This document shows, in pieces, positions 8,045-16,277 of a DNA stretch of 64,000 nucleotides (position 1 is its first letter; each line of letters begins with the position of its first letter). Made by a program: the position numbers and the translations under genes. The notes beneath the pieces are model-generated. The model worked only from the letters and a program-made list of their open reading frames with translations. It searched no databases and was not told where the DNA came from. The DNA is from an uncultured Eubacteriales bacterium (GTDB taxonomy: Bacteria > Bacillota > Clostridia > Oscillospirales > Acutalibacteraceae). The stretch covers positions 1 to 64,000 of the forward strand of contig ONCP01000006.1 of the NCBI GenBank assembly GCA_900316385.1, given 5' to 3'.

Positions 8045-8053
8045 TGCTATAAT
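8045..8053 (+). promoter_or_regulatory. extended -10 promoter of the cohesin-like gene
   Basis: TGCTATAAT is an extended -10. A weak -35 (TGGATT, 8025-8030) lies 17 bp upstream. Confidence 0.6.
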
Positions 8054-8081
8054 TGAAGAGATTAAAAGGAGGTTTTTCAAT

Positions 8082-9080
8082 ATGAAAAAATCTATTGCAA
8101 TTTTATTATCCGTAATTATGCTTTTAAGCTGTGTTTCCGTTATCACCGCAGGCGCCGCGGACACGAACGCCACGCTCAATCTGGCGGGCAAGAGCTACAC
8201 CTTCGCGAAGGGCAGCGTTATTAACTACACAGTCAAGCTTAAAACAGAGAACCCGATCGTAAACGGACAGTTCTACCTCAACTATCCCGAGAGCATTCTC
8301 AAGGTCAAGAACGTTTCGTTCCCCGTTGTCGGCGATAGCACCATGTTCTGTAATTATACCGAGGACAGCGAGAATCTCGTAAGCTTTAACTTCTCCAATA
8401 TTAAAACGGTAGACTTTACAAAGAGCGCAGTTCTCGCTACGATCCACTTTGCCGTTAAGGCCGCAGGCTCGGGCGATATCAGTCTTGAAACAGAGGCTAT
8501 GAGCTCGCTCAACGATCAGCTGATCCTTAACAGCGAAATTGATAAAGCGACCTTCACACATTCTCTCGCGCAGACAACTCTTACCGCGAAGGCGGCAAAG
8601 TCTTCCATCGCTTTCGGAGCTTCCACCACTGTAAGCGCGACCGCTAAAAACGGCTTTGGCAAAACGACCTATACTTCCTCCAACAAGAAGATCGCGACCG
8701 TTGACTCTAAGGGCAAGGTAGTCGCGAAGGGCGTAGGCACGGCAAAGATCACTGTCGCTTACAGCGGACTCAAACAGACCGTCGCTATCAAGGTCGTTAA
8801 GGCAGCCAACCCGATGAAGGTCACCGCCAAAAAGACAGTAACCGCCAACTCCAAGAAGGATACCAGGATCAAGGGAGTTGTTACAGTCAAGAAGGCTCAG
8901 GGCAAGGTAACATACTCCACGAACAACAAGAAGGTAACTGTCAAGTCGGGCACGCTCGTCGTAAAGAAGGGTCTCAAGAAGGGCTCGACCGTCACCGTCA
9001 AGATCACCGTTAACGCTAAGGGCAACGCGAACTACAAAGCAGGCAAGAAGGTCTTAAGCGTTAAGATCAAGGTAAAATAA
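8082..9080 (+). CDS. secreted cohesin-like protein with bacterial Ig (Big2) repeats
   Basis: A 332-residue exported protein. The start at 8082 has AAGGAGG 9 bases upstream and opens a clean signal peptide ending in ITAGA-A. Residues about 30-165 look like a cohesin-type beta-sandwich: an opening NATLNLAGKSYTFAKG, then NGQFYLNYPESILKV in the position of the usual cohesin YDP strand. Two Big2-like domains follow (SSNKKIATVDSKGKVVAKG; TYSTNNKKVTVKSG), very rich in Lys, Thr and Val. No SLH domain or sortase motif is seen. In starch-degrading ruminococci cohesins bind dockerin enzymes; the divergent amylase fits that theme but lacks a dockerin. The cohesin call is from pattern only. Confidence 0.7.
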   Translation: MKKSIAILLSVIMLLSCVSVITAGAADTNATLNLAGKSYTFAKGSVINYTVKLKTENPIVNGQFYLNYPESILKVKNVSFPVVGDSTMFCNYTEDSENLVSFNFSNIKTVDFTKSAVLATIHFAVKAAGSGDISLETEAMSSLNDQLILNSEIDKATFTHSLAQTTLTAKAAKSSIAFGASTTVSATAKNGFGKTTYTSSNKKIATVDSKGKVVAKGVGTAKITVAYSGLKQTVAIKVVKAANPMKVTAKKTVTANSKKDTRIKGVVTVKKAQGKVTYSTNNKKVTVKSGTLVVKKGLKKGSTVTVKITVNAKGNANYKAGKKVLSVKIKVK

Positions 9081-9097
9081 TCAAACAATACAACCGC

Positions 9098-9128
9098 AAA
9101 AAGCTCCCGATTCTCTCGGGAGCTTTTG
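9098..9128. terminator. bidirectional terminator between convergent genes
   Basis: AAAAGCTCCCGA pairs with TCGGGAGCTTTT, giving T-rich tails on both strands. It serves the cohesin-like gene and the convergent transglutaminase gene. Confidence 0.85.
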
Positions 9129-9140
9129 TTATTTATGCTT

Positions 9141-10631
9141 TCACACGACTCTGATTTTCATTTTCATCGTGATCCCGTTTTTGACTGCGGTAACCGTGCA
9201 CACGCCCTTTCTCAGTCCGCGTATCCTTCCGCCCGTTGACACGCGGGCGATCCTCGGGTTTGAGCTTTTGTACTTCGTTTTGCCCGTTCCTCGGTATACC
9301 TTCATTGTGTATACCTTTCTTTGCTTAAGCCTTGCCGCTCCGCAGCGGATAAACGGAAGCTGGATAACCTTATTGTCGGACGTTATCTCAAGTATCTTAG
9401 TCAGGCTTGCCGAGGTAAAAAGCGCTTTTTTGCGCTCGGCATAAATGTACTTTGATCCAGCCTTGATACCGTAAAAATCATTCCCCCAGAAGGACGGCAT
9501 AGTGAAAAGCCTGTTAATCTTATGATTGGACAGCTTCAGCCTATATAATTCTCTTTTGGAATTAAAATAAATATATCCGTCCTTATAGCAAAGCTTGGAG
9601 TAGGTATTGTTATACCTTTTTCCGCTCGCGCTGTACCAGATATCCTTGAATAATTTCAGCACCTTCTCGGTTCCGTTAACGCGCCTGATAAACGCCGAAT
9701 AACGCTTGCCCTGATAGTTGGGATTGAAGTAATAATACGAGCCGTTGATATACAGCGTCTGTGACTGTACGCGTCTGAAAAACGAGCTGTCGTATTTTGT
9801 CGAAGCGCAGGCATACTCGGAATCAGCGGTTATGTCGTCCTCGTGACCCGTGTGGGTATCGGAAGCATATGACGCCAGCCTTTCGTCGCTGATAAGAAAA
9901 TACTTGTGATCCACAAAACCCGTTGTATCGGGTATAGGATCATCCGAGGTAACGTCGACGTGATACCAATTGTCCCCGAGCTTCACCTGATTCCAGCAAT
10001 GCGCCTTTGAGCCGTTATTGAGACATCTGCTGTCGATCCCGACCTTGGAAAGAAGATAGGAATACGCTCTGGAATAACCCTCACACACGCTCTTTTTTGT
10101 GACGAGCGCGCTGTACGCCGTGTAAGAGAGGTCGTTTTTTAGCTCATACTCACAACCCGCGACAAGTCTGTCGTGGAGAACAAGCGCTTTGGTCAAGTCG
10201 CTCCAGTCTTCGCCGATATCTCCTATCATATTGTTTACCGCCCTGTTAAATTTCTTCTTTTGAGCGGCAATTTCGCTTTTCGATAACAGATAAGACGGGG
10301 ATATATAGCGTACGATATTTGTATTCTTATCATATTTATAATTTATGTACGAGGAATCTACATAAAAAATATCGGGGTTCGAGAACACGGAAGATTTAAA
10401 CACGTTCATTATATTATTCGTTGTGATCCCGAAGCCAGTGACCTCTATCGTGGTTTCAAGACCTCTGAGCGAATCCGCGATATACTCCTCAACTCCGCTG
10501 TAAATCATATTTACCGTCGGTATCAGGGAATGGATCCTGCCCTCCTCGACAGCCGAAACGGACGCGGTACTTGGCAGTATCGTTATCATAATCAGCAACG
10601 CGGCGGCAAAACGCCTTACAATTTTTATCAA
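9141..10631 (-). CDS. secreted transglutaminase-like protein with C-terminal Big2 domain
   Basis: A 496-residue protein with a signal peptide (MIKIVRRFAAALLIMITI...). The central domain carries the transglutaminase/protease core: Cys in KKSVCEGYSRAY near 185, His in KAHCWNQVKLGDNWYHVDV near 210, and the Asp that follows in the same block. The middle third resembles repeated beta-strand units ending in a Big2-like domain (KYKSSNPRIARVSTGGRIRG). Such proteins are exported and probably cleave or crosslink peptides at the cell surface; the substrate is unknown. It begins 4 bases after tcdA, so the two are co-transcribed, although no functional link is obvious. Confidence 0.85.
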   Translation of the reverse strand: MIKIVRRFAAALLIMITILPSTASVSAVEEGRIHSLIPTVNMIYSGVEEYIADSLRGLETTIEVTGFGITTNNIMNVFKSSVFSNPDIFYVDSSYINYKYDKNTNIVRYISPSYLLSKSEIAAQKKKFNRAVNNMIGDIGEDWSDLTKALVLHDRLVAGCEYELKNDLSYTAYSALVTKKSVCEGYSRAYSYLLSKVGIDSRCLNNGSKAHCWNQVKLGDNWYHVDVTSDDPIPDTTGFVDHKYFLISDERLASYASDTHTGHEDDITADSEYACASTKYDSSFFRRVQSQTLYINGSYYYFNPNYQGKRYSAFIRRVNGTEKVLKLFKDIWYSASGKRYNNTYSKLCYKDGYIYFNSKRELYRLKLSNHKINRLFTMPSFWGNDFYGIKAGSKYIYAERKKALFTSASLTKILEITSDNKVIQLPFIRCGAARLKQRKVYTMKVYRGTGKTKYKSSNPRIARVSTGGRIRGLRKGVCTVTAVKNGITMKMKIRVV

Positions 10632-10635
10632 ACAA

Positions 10636-11355
10636 TCATTCCTTTCGGATCAAATCCTTTATAACCTCTCCGGCGATTATCATTCCTGCGACAGAAGGGA
10701 CGAACGGTACGCTGCCGGGGATCCTTTTTTTATTAGGCTCCGAAACGGAACCGTCAAGAATCGGTTTTTCCTTGGAGTAAACCACCTTGAGCTTTTTTAC
10801 TCCGCGCTTTTTCAGCTCCGAGCGCATAACTCTCGCCAGCGGACAGACGGAGGTCTCAAAAATATCGGCGACCTCAAAGGCGGTCGGATCAAGCTTGTTG
10901 CCCGCGCCCATAGCGGATATGATCGGGGTCATGGAACGCTGAGCCTTCATGACAAGCTCAAGCTTGCCTGTCACGGTATCGATCGCGTCGACTACATAAT
11001 CATAAAGGGAAAAGTCAAATTCGCTGCTCGTCTCGGGCATAAAAAACGTGTTGTAAGCGTTGACCTTTATTTTCGGGTTTATGTCGAGGAGCCTTTCACT
11101 GAATACATCCACCTTATACCTACCTACGGTGGAATTCAGCGCTATGAGCTGACGATTTATGTTTGACGCGGCAACGCGGTCGTTGTCGATGATATCGAGC
11201 TCCCCTACCCCGCACCTTGCGAGCGCCTCAACGACGAAGCCGCCTACGCCGCCCACGCCGAAAACGGCGACGCGGGAGTTATTCAGCTTTTTTACGGCTT
11301 CTTCTCCGAGCAAAAGCTCGGTTCTGGAAAAAATACCGTCCATAATTATTCCCAT
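10636..11355 (-). CDS. tcdA: tRNA threonylcarbamoyladenosine dehydratase
   Basis: It is an E1/ThiF-like enzyme that cyclises t6A at tRNA position 37 to ct6A using ATP. The Rossmann nucleotide-binding motif GVGGVGGFVVEALARCGVG is near 30, the DNDRVAASNINRQ block near 55, and DAIDTVTGKLELV near 110. About 239 residues is the usual size. ATG 11355 is preferred; a GTG 15 bases further up (11370) and an ATG 12 bases further down are alternatives, and no strong Shine-Dalgarno decides. The window also encodes TsaB, TsaE and MtaB, which act on the same nucleoside, but at other loci. Confidence 0.92.
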   Translation of the reverse strand: MGIIMDGIFSRTELLLGEEAVKKLNNSRVAVFGVGGVGGFVVEALARCGVGELDIIDNDRVAASNINRQLIALNSTVGRYKVDVFSERLLDINPKIKVNAYNTFFMPETSSEFDFSLYDYVVDAIDTVTGKLELVMKAQRSMTPIISAMGAGNKLDPTAFEVADIFETSVCPLARVMRSELKKRGVKKLKVVYSKEKPILDGSVSEPNKKRIPGSVPFVPSVAGMIIAGEVIKDLIRKE

Positions 11356-11418
11356 AGCCTTTCCGCCCACAAATAATCTTTACAACCTTAACGTGAGCGG
11401 ATAAGGCGCAAACGGAAA

Positions 11419-11436
11419 AGTGTGAACTTTCACACT
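11419..11436. repeat. 18-bp near-perfect palindrome upstream of tcdA
   Basis: AGTGTGAA-CT-TTCACACT lies 64 bp upstream of tcdA and just beyond the GH25 terminator. It could be an operator for the tcdA operon or simply a hairpin; no regulator is assigned. Confidence 0.45.
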
Positions 11437-11447
11437 GCTTCTCCTTT

Positions 11448-11476
11448 AAATCAAGCCGCCGCTTACGCGACGGCTC
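11448..11476 (-). terminator. GH25 gene terminator
   Basis: GCCGTCGC-GTAA-GCGGCGGC on the minus strand, followed by TTGATTT. Confidence 0.6.
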
Positions 11477-11483
11477 ATGGTTT

Positions 11484-13037
11484 TTACTTTACGGTAACCG
11501 AACGCTTGATGCTGTAATCGCTGTAATACGCCTTTTGGTTTACCGAGTTATAGGAACGCACTCTGAAATAGTATCTTGTCTTTGAGCTGAGGCCCTTGAT
11601 GACGGCGTTGCTTTTGTCGATACCGTAAACCTTGTATCTTGACTTTGTTTTGAAGGCTTTATCCGTAGAATACTCGATGATGTAGCCCTTCGTGTTCGAT
11701 TTCTGCGGCGTCCATGTAAGAGTAGCCTGACCCTTTTTGTCGGAGGTCAAAGTTCTGAACTTAACAGACTTGTAGGTAGTGTCGGCGTTTATCACCGAGC
11801 TTGTGCCCTTGACCCTCTTTCCGTCAATCGACATTACGGGAATGATCTTAAAGCCGTAGCTTGTCCCCTCATCAAGAAAGCCGTCGATGTAAGACGTGCT
11901 CTTTACCTCGTCAATAAGATAATATCCTGTGTCTGAGGCTGTCTTTTCGTAGATCAGATAAGAGGTGGCTCCGTAAGTCGGCTTCCAAGTCAGCTTAACA
12001 TTGTCGTAAGAGGGAGCCGCCTTTAAGCTCTTGACCGCGTCGGGCTTGATATAGAAAATAAAGGTTTTGCTCTCAAGGTACTTGCCGTCCTTGAAGCGCA
12101 CAGCCTTGATCCTCGCTCTACCGGGGAGCTTGTTCTTGTAATAATACAGATTGTAGTCCTCGCCTGCTTTGAGCTTTGTGCTTCCGTCGTATATTTCGGG
12201 CTTGGGCTTTACGCCTGTTGTCCTGTTTTTATACGCCGCGGCAAGATTCGCCGTCATGGTCGAATCCTCTTTGGAATAGTCGTAAAAATCAGTGTAGCAG
12301 GCGTTCGAATCGTAGCAGGTGCCTCTGATGGTGTAGTTGTCGGCAAACTGCCACGCGTGAGGCGAGGTGCCGTTGAACATAACCTTCTTGATGGTGGGGT
12401 CGGGATAATAAGGCCACTGAGCGTACCAAATGTTGATTCCGCTCTTCTGGTAATCGTCAAGATCGAGAACATCGCGGAAGAAGCTCTCGGAGGAATAGAT
12501 CGTGGGAATATATCCGTGACTTTTAATTCTGTTACAGAATTTTTTTACACTGTTATGAAGGTAATCGGCGGATATTCTTCCGCTGTACAGGGCGTTTGTC
12601 TGAACCTCGTCCTCAATATCGTAGGCGACCTGAATAGTGTCGGTGTCCTTGGTGTAGTTACCGAGGGATTTGAGCTGCTTGTGGACCCAGTCTGCCATTT
12701 TTACGCTGTCGGAATATGTATAAATATAGGAATAAACATATATTCCGAAATCTATCCCGCTCTCGACGCAGCCCTTGACGTTCGTCTTGAACGCCTTGTC
12801 AAGCGTACCGCCGTCGTGGCCGTAATAGCCGACGCGGATATACGCGAACTCAACGCCGATATCGCGCAGATAATCCCAATCTATATCACCGTTCCACTGT
12901 GAAACGTCCACGCCGTAGGAATATACGGGGTTTTTAGCGAACGACTCATAGGTCGCAGCGTCGGCGGAAAATGCCGACAAAAGCATACCGATCGAAAGAA
13001 TGATCGGCACGATCGCTTTAATAATCTTTTTCATCAT
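11484..13037 (-). CDS. secreted GH25 muramidase with fibronectin type III domains
   Basis: A 517-residue exported lysozyme-type enzyme expected to cut the MurNAc-GlcNAc bond in peptidoglycan. The signal peptide is followed by the GH25 barrel at about 35-260: YGVDVSQWNGDIDW opens it, AYIRVGYYG and VAYDIEDEVQ hold the acidic residues, and NIWYAQWPYYPDP and HAWQFADNY close it. Two FnIII-like domains (VKLTWKPTYGATSYLIYEK; TLTWTPQKSNTKGYIIEYS) fill the C-terminus. The start is the first of two adjacent ATGs at 13037, with AAGGA upstream. It may remodel the cell's own wall or attack other bacteria; no immunity gene or toxin-delivery signal is seen. Confidence 0.93.
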   Translation of the reverse strand: MMKKIIKAIVPIILSIGMLLSAFSADAATYESFAKNPVYSYGVDVSQWNGDIDWDYLRDIGVEFAYIRVGYYGHDGGTLDKAFKTNVKGCVESGIDFGIYVYSYIYTYSDSVKMADWVHKQLKSLGNYTKDTDTIQVAYDIEDEVQTNALYSGRISADYLHNSVKKFCNRIKSHGYIPTIYSSESFFRDVLDLDDYQKSGINIWYAQWPYYPDPTIKKVMFNGTSPHAWQFADNYTIRGTCYDSNACYTDFYDYSKEDSTMTANLAAAYKNRTTGVKPKPEIYDGSTKLKAGEDYNLYYYKNKLPGRARIKAVRFKDGKYLESKTFIFYIKPDAVKSLKAAPSYDNVKLTWKPTYGATSYLIYEKTASDTGYYLIDEVKSTSYIDGFLDEGTSYGFKIIPVMSIDGKRVKGTSSVINADTTYKSVKFRTLTSDKKGQATLTWTPQKSNTKGYIIEYSTDKAFKTKSRYKVYGIDKSNAVIKGLSSKTRYYFRVRSYNSVNQKAYYSDYSIKRSVTVK

Positions 13038-13120
13038 ATACCAATCCTTATTCAAAGATGTTTCCATTTTACTATATTCGAGCCAAAAAATCAATTAATT
13101 AGCGGAATTACCATAATTTG

Positions 13121-13149
13121 TTGCATTTTTCACAAATATAATTTATACT
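13121..13149 (+). promoter_or_regulatory. promoter of the unknown gene at 13167
   Basis: TTGCAT (13121-13126) and TATACT (13144-13149) with 17-bp spacing. The expected start of transcription lies only about 10 nt before the ATG, so the mRNA would have a very short leader. Confidence 0.65.
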
Positions 13150-13166
13150 AATAGTCGGTGATTGTT

Positions 13167-13847
13167 ATGTTTGAATTTACTATCGAAAACAAGGATTTTT
13201 TGAATGACTTTTACGCGGAGATGAAGGAGTATGTAAAAAACTCCTACGCCTTTACCGCAAAATTTCTTATAAATCCGACCCTTATGGAAAATTACAAGGA
13301 GCAGGAAAAGCTGACTCTGATCCTGCTTAACAAGAGCATTTATCAAAATATTTTCAATATGATGGCTCAGCTGGACAACAATATGGTTTACTCGGCTATG
13401 TCCTGCCTTGAAAACGCCTTGTATAATATAAGATTGTTCTACGTTCTCAAGAAAAGCAAAAACAATCTCTACAAATATATGACCGACGAGTTCTTTGACC
13501 TGAGAAAATGCGAGGAAATCGCCGACAAAAATACCGACTTTGAGGACAAGACCGACTTCTCGATCATCGATTTTTACAAGGACGTGAAGAACGGTAACCG
13601 TTTTTCGGATATCAAAGCGATACTTCCGCTTGAGATCGTAGACGGGAACCTGTATATGGGGCTTTCAAACGGCAACACGCTCGGCGACAAGCTTCAGGAC
13701 AAGATAAGAGGACGTATGGTTTCGATGTACAGAGCGCTGAACCTGCACAATCAGATGTTCTTCAACGGCGGTCTTGACCCCGAGTTTGAGGAAATCGAGG
13801 GCAGGATCTACCGCAAATTTATGGACTACGTAAGATATTACGCCTGA
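13167..13847 (+). CDS. protein of unknown function, about 226 aa
   Basis: I do not recognise this protein. It has no signal peptide or membrane helix. It is acidic, rich in Asn, Phe and Tyr, and mostly helical in pattern, with long charged stretches in the middle (FFDLRKCEEIADKNTDFEDK). A GTG at 13158 is an alternative start; ATG 13167 follows a weak GGTGA. The end overlaps the convergent DUF3783 gene by 10 bases. It has its own promoter and no operon partner. Codon use looks like its neighbours, so there is no sign of recent transfer. A real gene is likely given its promoter and full open frame. Confidence 0.7.
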   Translation: MFEFTIENKDFLNDFYAEMKEYVKNSYAFTAKFLINPTLMENYKEQEKLTLILLNKSIYQNIFNMMAQLDNNMVYSAMSCLENALYNIRLFYVLKKSKNNLYKYMTDEFFDLRKCEEIADKNTDFEDKTDFSIIDFYKDVKNGNRFSDIKAILPLEIVDGNLYMGLSNGNTLGDKLQDKIRGRMVSMYRALNLHNQMFFNGGLDPEFEEIEGRIYRKFMDYVRYYA

Positions 13848-14215
13848 TGATACTTTTCTCCGCTGTTCATAGCCATATGCTCGGCGGAGATTTCCTTATA
13901 AAGCTCGGACGAGGTATAGTCGAGGTTGGTTTCCGTCGCGATCGCCTTCAGCTCGACCGCGCATTTCTTTGAACGCAACAGCTTGAGAAAAACGCTCAGA
14001 AGTCCGTCGGAAAAGCCGACAAGGTAGAGCATTTCCTCCGCAAAGATATCCGAATCGCCCATCCCCTCTTCATCCGAAAGTCCCAGAATAAAACCGAGCC
14101 TTACGCCGTATTCTTCGGGAGTGATTTCTCGGACGCCGATATTAAGAGCGCGGCAGATGTTCTTTATCGCGATCGCCTTTTTTCCGCTGAGGTTATACAT
14201 AAAAAGTTCTGTCAT
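13838..14215 (-). CDS. DUF3783-family protein
   Basis: A 125-residue protein opening with LFMYNLSGKKAIAIKNICRALNIGVREITPEEYG and LGFILGL, which matches my memory of the DUF3783 family. The family's function is unknown. The fold is probably alpha/beta near the start and helical afterwards. ATG 14215 with GGTGA five bases upstream is preferred to the GTG at 14224. It is transcribed leftward, divergent from the radical SAM gene that starts at 14264, and overlaps the preceding gene tail to tail. Confidence 0.65.
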   Translation of the reverse strand: MTELFMYNLSGKKAIAIKNICRALNIGVREITPEEYGVRLGFILGLSDEEGMGDSDIFAEEMLYLVGFSDGLLSVFLKLLRSKKCAVELKAIATETNLDYTSSELYKEISAEHMAMNSGEKYHQA

Positions 14216-14263
14216 TTTTATCACCGTGTTTATTATAATTTGGTTTCAGGTAATTGTCAATTT

Positions 14264-15166
14264 ATGAAGCATTATTATTCTTTGAACGAATATTATCGTG
14301 AGAAATTCAATAAAAAGGTATATAAGCTCTCAATAAGCGGCGGTATGAGTTGCCCCAACCGCGACGGCACCTTGGGCACAGGCGGATGTATATTTTGCTC
14401 AAGCGGCGGCTCGGGAGAATTTTGCCCTTCCGCGGAAACGGGTATCAAAGAACAGCTTGAGCAGGCAAAAAACAGAGTAAAAGCCAAGACAAGGGACGAG
14501 GCGTTCATCGCGTATTTTCAGCCGTTCACAAACACCTACGCCGATGTTGACTATCTGAGAAGAATATTCGGTGAGGCGCTCGAGCCCGAGTATATTCTCG
14601 GGTTAGCCGTCGCGACACGCCCCGACTGCCTTGAGGACGAAAAAATCGGGCTTTTGAGCGAGCTGAACAAAGAAAAGCCCGTAACGGTTGAACTGGGGCT
14701 CCAGACGATACACGAAACAACGGCGGAATACATAAGAAGAGGATATCCGATCAAGGTATACGATGACGCGGTAAAGCGTTTGAAAAACGCGGGGATCGAG
14801 GTGGTAACTCACGTAATATTGGGGTTACCGAACGAAACGGAAAAAATGATGCTGGATACGGTGAGATATGTCGGAAAAAGGACCGACGGGATAAAGCTCC
14901 AGCTTCTGCACGTTATTGAGGGAACCGACCTTGCCGACGAATACAGAGCGGGAAAATTCGAGGTTCTGAGTATGGAGGAATACACGGATATCCTGTTAAA
15001 ATCAATAGAGCTTTTGCCCGAAAATGTGGTTATCCACAGGATCACGGGCGACGGAGCGAAGAAAAGCCTCATCGCTCCCCTTTGGAGCGCCGACAAGAAA
15101 AGGGTGCTGAATTACATTAACAAAGAGCTTGAGAAACGAAATATCAAACAGGGAAAATTTTCTTGA
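14264..15166 (+). CDS. TIGR01212-family radical SAM protein (YtqA-like)
   Basis: A 300-residue radical SAM enzyme. The N-terminal block MKHYYSLNEYYREKF is characteristic of the TIGR01212 family. The iron-sulfur cysteines lie in SCPNRDGTLGTGGCIFC, the wide spacing peculiar to this family, not the usual CxxxCxxC. The block VTHVILGLPNETE marks the end of the barrel. The substrate has not been settled as far as I know. The start is ATG 14264, since upstream codons are not family-like; its ribosome site is weak. The TGA stop overlaps the sequence just before the tRNA-Ser promoter. Confidence 0.9.
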   Translation: MKHYYSLNEYYREKFNKKVYKLSISGGMSCPNRDGTLGTGGCIFCSSGGSGEFCPSAETGIKEQLEQAKNRVKAKTRDEAFIAYFQPFTNTYADVDYLRRIFGEALEPEYILGLAVATRPDCLEDEKIGLLSELNKEKPVTVELGLQTIHETTAEYIRRGYPIKVYDDAVKRLKNAGIEVVTHVILGLPNETEKMMLDTVRYVGKRTDGIKLQLLHVIEGTDLADEYRAGKFEVLSMEEYTDILLKSIELLPENVVIHRITGDGAKKSLIAPLWSADKKRVLNYINKELEKRNIKQGKFS

Positions 15167-15174
15167 CAAAGGGC

Positions 15175-15203
15175 TTGATTTTTCGAAAGTTTTATACTAT
15201 AAT
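15175..15203 (+). promoter_or_regulatory. tRNA-Ser promoter
   Basis: TTGATT (15175-15180) and TATAAT (15198-15203), 17-bp spacer, 15 bases before the tRNA. Confidence 0.85.
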
Positions 15204-15218
15204 ATTAAAGTCGCTTAT

Positions 15219-15310
15219 GCAGAGATGTCCGAGCGGCCGAAGGAGCATGATTGGAAATCATGTGTACGGTGAACACCGTACCGAGGGTTCAAATCCCTCT
15301 CTCTGCGCCA
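15219..15310 (+). tRNA. tRNA-Ser, anticodon GGA
   Basis: A 92-nt class II tRNA with a long variable arm (GTACGGTGAACACCGTAC) and an encoded CCA. The anticodon stem ATGAT/ATCAT holds the loop TTGGAAA. It reads UCC/UCU serine codons. The acceptor is GCAGAGA with TCTCTGC. Confidence 0.96.
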
Positions 15311-15593
15311 AAAAAGCAGGAAGCACGCTGTGCTTCCTGTTTTGTTTTATAATATCAGAGAGAGGGATTTGAAGCCGAGCGTTAAGAAAAAGCTCCGGCG
15401 GAGCTTTTTTAGCGAGGAGCGCTGATGAACCAAAGGGTTTATTGCACACCGCAACAAACGAGATGTATCATTTCCTATCACGAAAACGCACTCTCTCTGC
15501 GCCAACAAAGCAGGAAGCACGCTGTGCTTCCTGTATTTTTTTATATCCTGTTTTGTTTTATAATATCAGAGAGAGGGATTTGAAGCCGAGCGT
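15297..15593 (+). repeat. tRNA-tail module B after tRNA-Ser
   Basis: It has the same architecture as the module after tRNA-Ala: terminator; inverted copy of tRNA nt 54-71 (15356-15373); 117-bp core (15374-15490) with hairpin 15387-15410 and GAGGAG-ATG; direct copy of tRNA nt 63-76 (15491-15504); second terminator; full second inverted copy (15567-15584) and nine bases of a second core. The first 56 core bases match module A at 49 positions. The tRNA-derived parts match the local tRNA, not each other. Confidence 0.85.
15317..15344 (+). terminator. tRNA-Ser terminator, first copy
   Basis: CAGGAAGCAC-GCT-GTGCTTCCTG with a T-rich tail, six bases after the tRNA. A second copy lies at 15511-15533. 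Confidence 0.9.
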
Positions 15594-15617
15594 ATGTCGG
15601 GCGCTATACAGTATAAA

Positions 15618-16277
15618 TTATTTAAAACTGTTCATATCCGAATCGAACATATCGGTTTTTGTTACGTCAAAATAAACCTCGCTGTTATATAGACGCTCAA
15701 AAGCTTTTTGGATGAGCAGTGGATTTATGTTCGTGACGCTGCCCGCGGGAAGGGTGACATAAATCAAAACACCGCCGATATTGCGCTCAAACCTGATTTT
15801 ATCGAGATACGGCTTGATATCCACCTCTCTGACGCCCTTTTTCTTGGTCTTTTTCTCAACGAGGATCTCGTCCTTTTGCAAAAGCTCGGAAAAGCAGCCG
15901 AAAACCTCATCGGCGGATAGCTCGTCGGACGTTGCGCGAATCTTGAAGGACGCGAAGGAGATCACCTTCGCCTTCATTTCAGGCTTGGTAACGTCATATA
16001 TCTTTATTCCCGTTGGCAGAGAAGTGTTCAGTCCGTCTTTTATTTCTTCAAAAGAAATATCTCCGATCAGACGAATATCCATACACTCCTTCTCTCCCCT
16101 GAAGCCCAGCGAAAGAGGAAGCGGAAACGTAGCGTAAGGGTGAACGTGAAAGCCCTCGGTATGCCAAATCGGGATTCGGCTTTTGTGGAGAGCGCGGAGC
16201 ATACAGCGGTTAAGGTCGAGATGAGAAATATAACGGCACTCGCCGTCCTTCCTGAACCAAACTCTAACGTCTTTCAT
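15618..16277 (-). CDS. TIGR03936-family (DUF2344) radical SAM-associated protein
   Basis: About 219 residues, opening with VRVWFRKDGECRYISHLDL and HVHPYATFPLPLSLGF, blocks typical of the DUF2344 partner of TIGR03960 radical SAM proteins. ATG 16277 follows GGAGG and lies inside the end of the radical SAM gene (14-base overlap), so the two are coupled. The pair probably acts as one enzyme; its substrate is not known to me, though the usual neighbours (ribonuclease G and ribosomal protein L21 genes) hint at RNA or ribosome work. Those neighbours are absent here. Confidence 0.88.
   Translation of the reverse strand: MKDVRVWFRKDGECRYISHLDLNRCMLRALHKSRIPIWHTEGFHVHPYATFPLPLSLGFRGEKECMDIRLIGDISFEEIKDGLNTSLPTGIKIYDVTKPEMKAKVISFASFKIRATSDELSADEVFGCFSELLQKDEILVEKKTKKKGVREVDIKPYLDKIRFERNIGGVLIYVTLPAGSVTNINPLLIQKAFERLYNSEVYFDVTKTDMFDSDMNSFK

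Noticed and set aside
8018..8053. TTGACT paired with TATAAT as the promoter of the cohesin-like gene
   Set aside because: The spacer would be 24 bp; the extended -10 with a weak -35 at 17 bp fits better.
15163..15198. TTGACA at 15163 as the tRNA-Ser -35
   Set aside because: It is 24 bp or more from either -10 candidate; TTGATT at 15175 has the correct 17-bp spacing.
15258..15449. 63-codon minus-strand frame across tRNA-Ser and its tail module
   Set aside because: It is antisense to the tRNA and the module; its residues follow from tRNA complementarity, not from a protein family.
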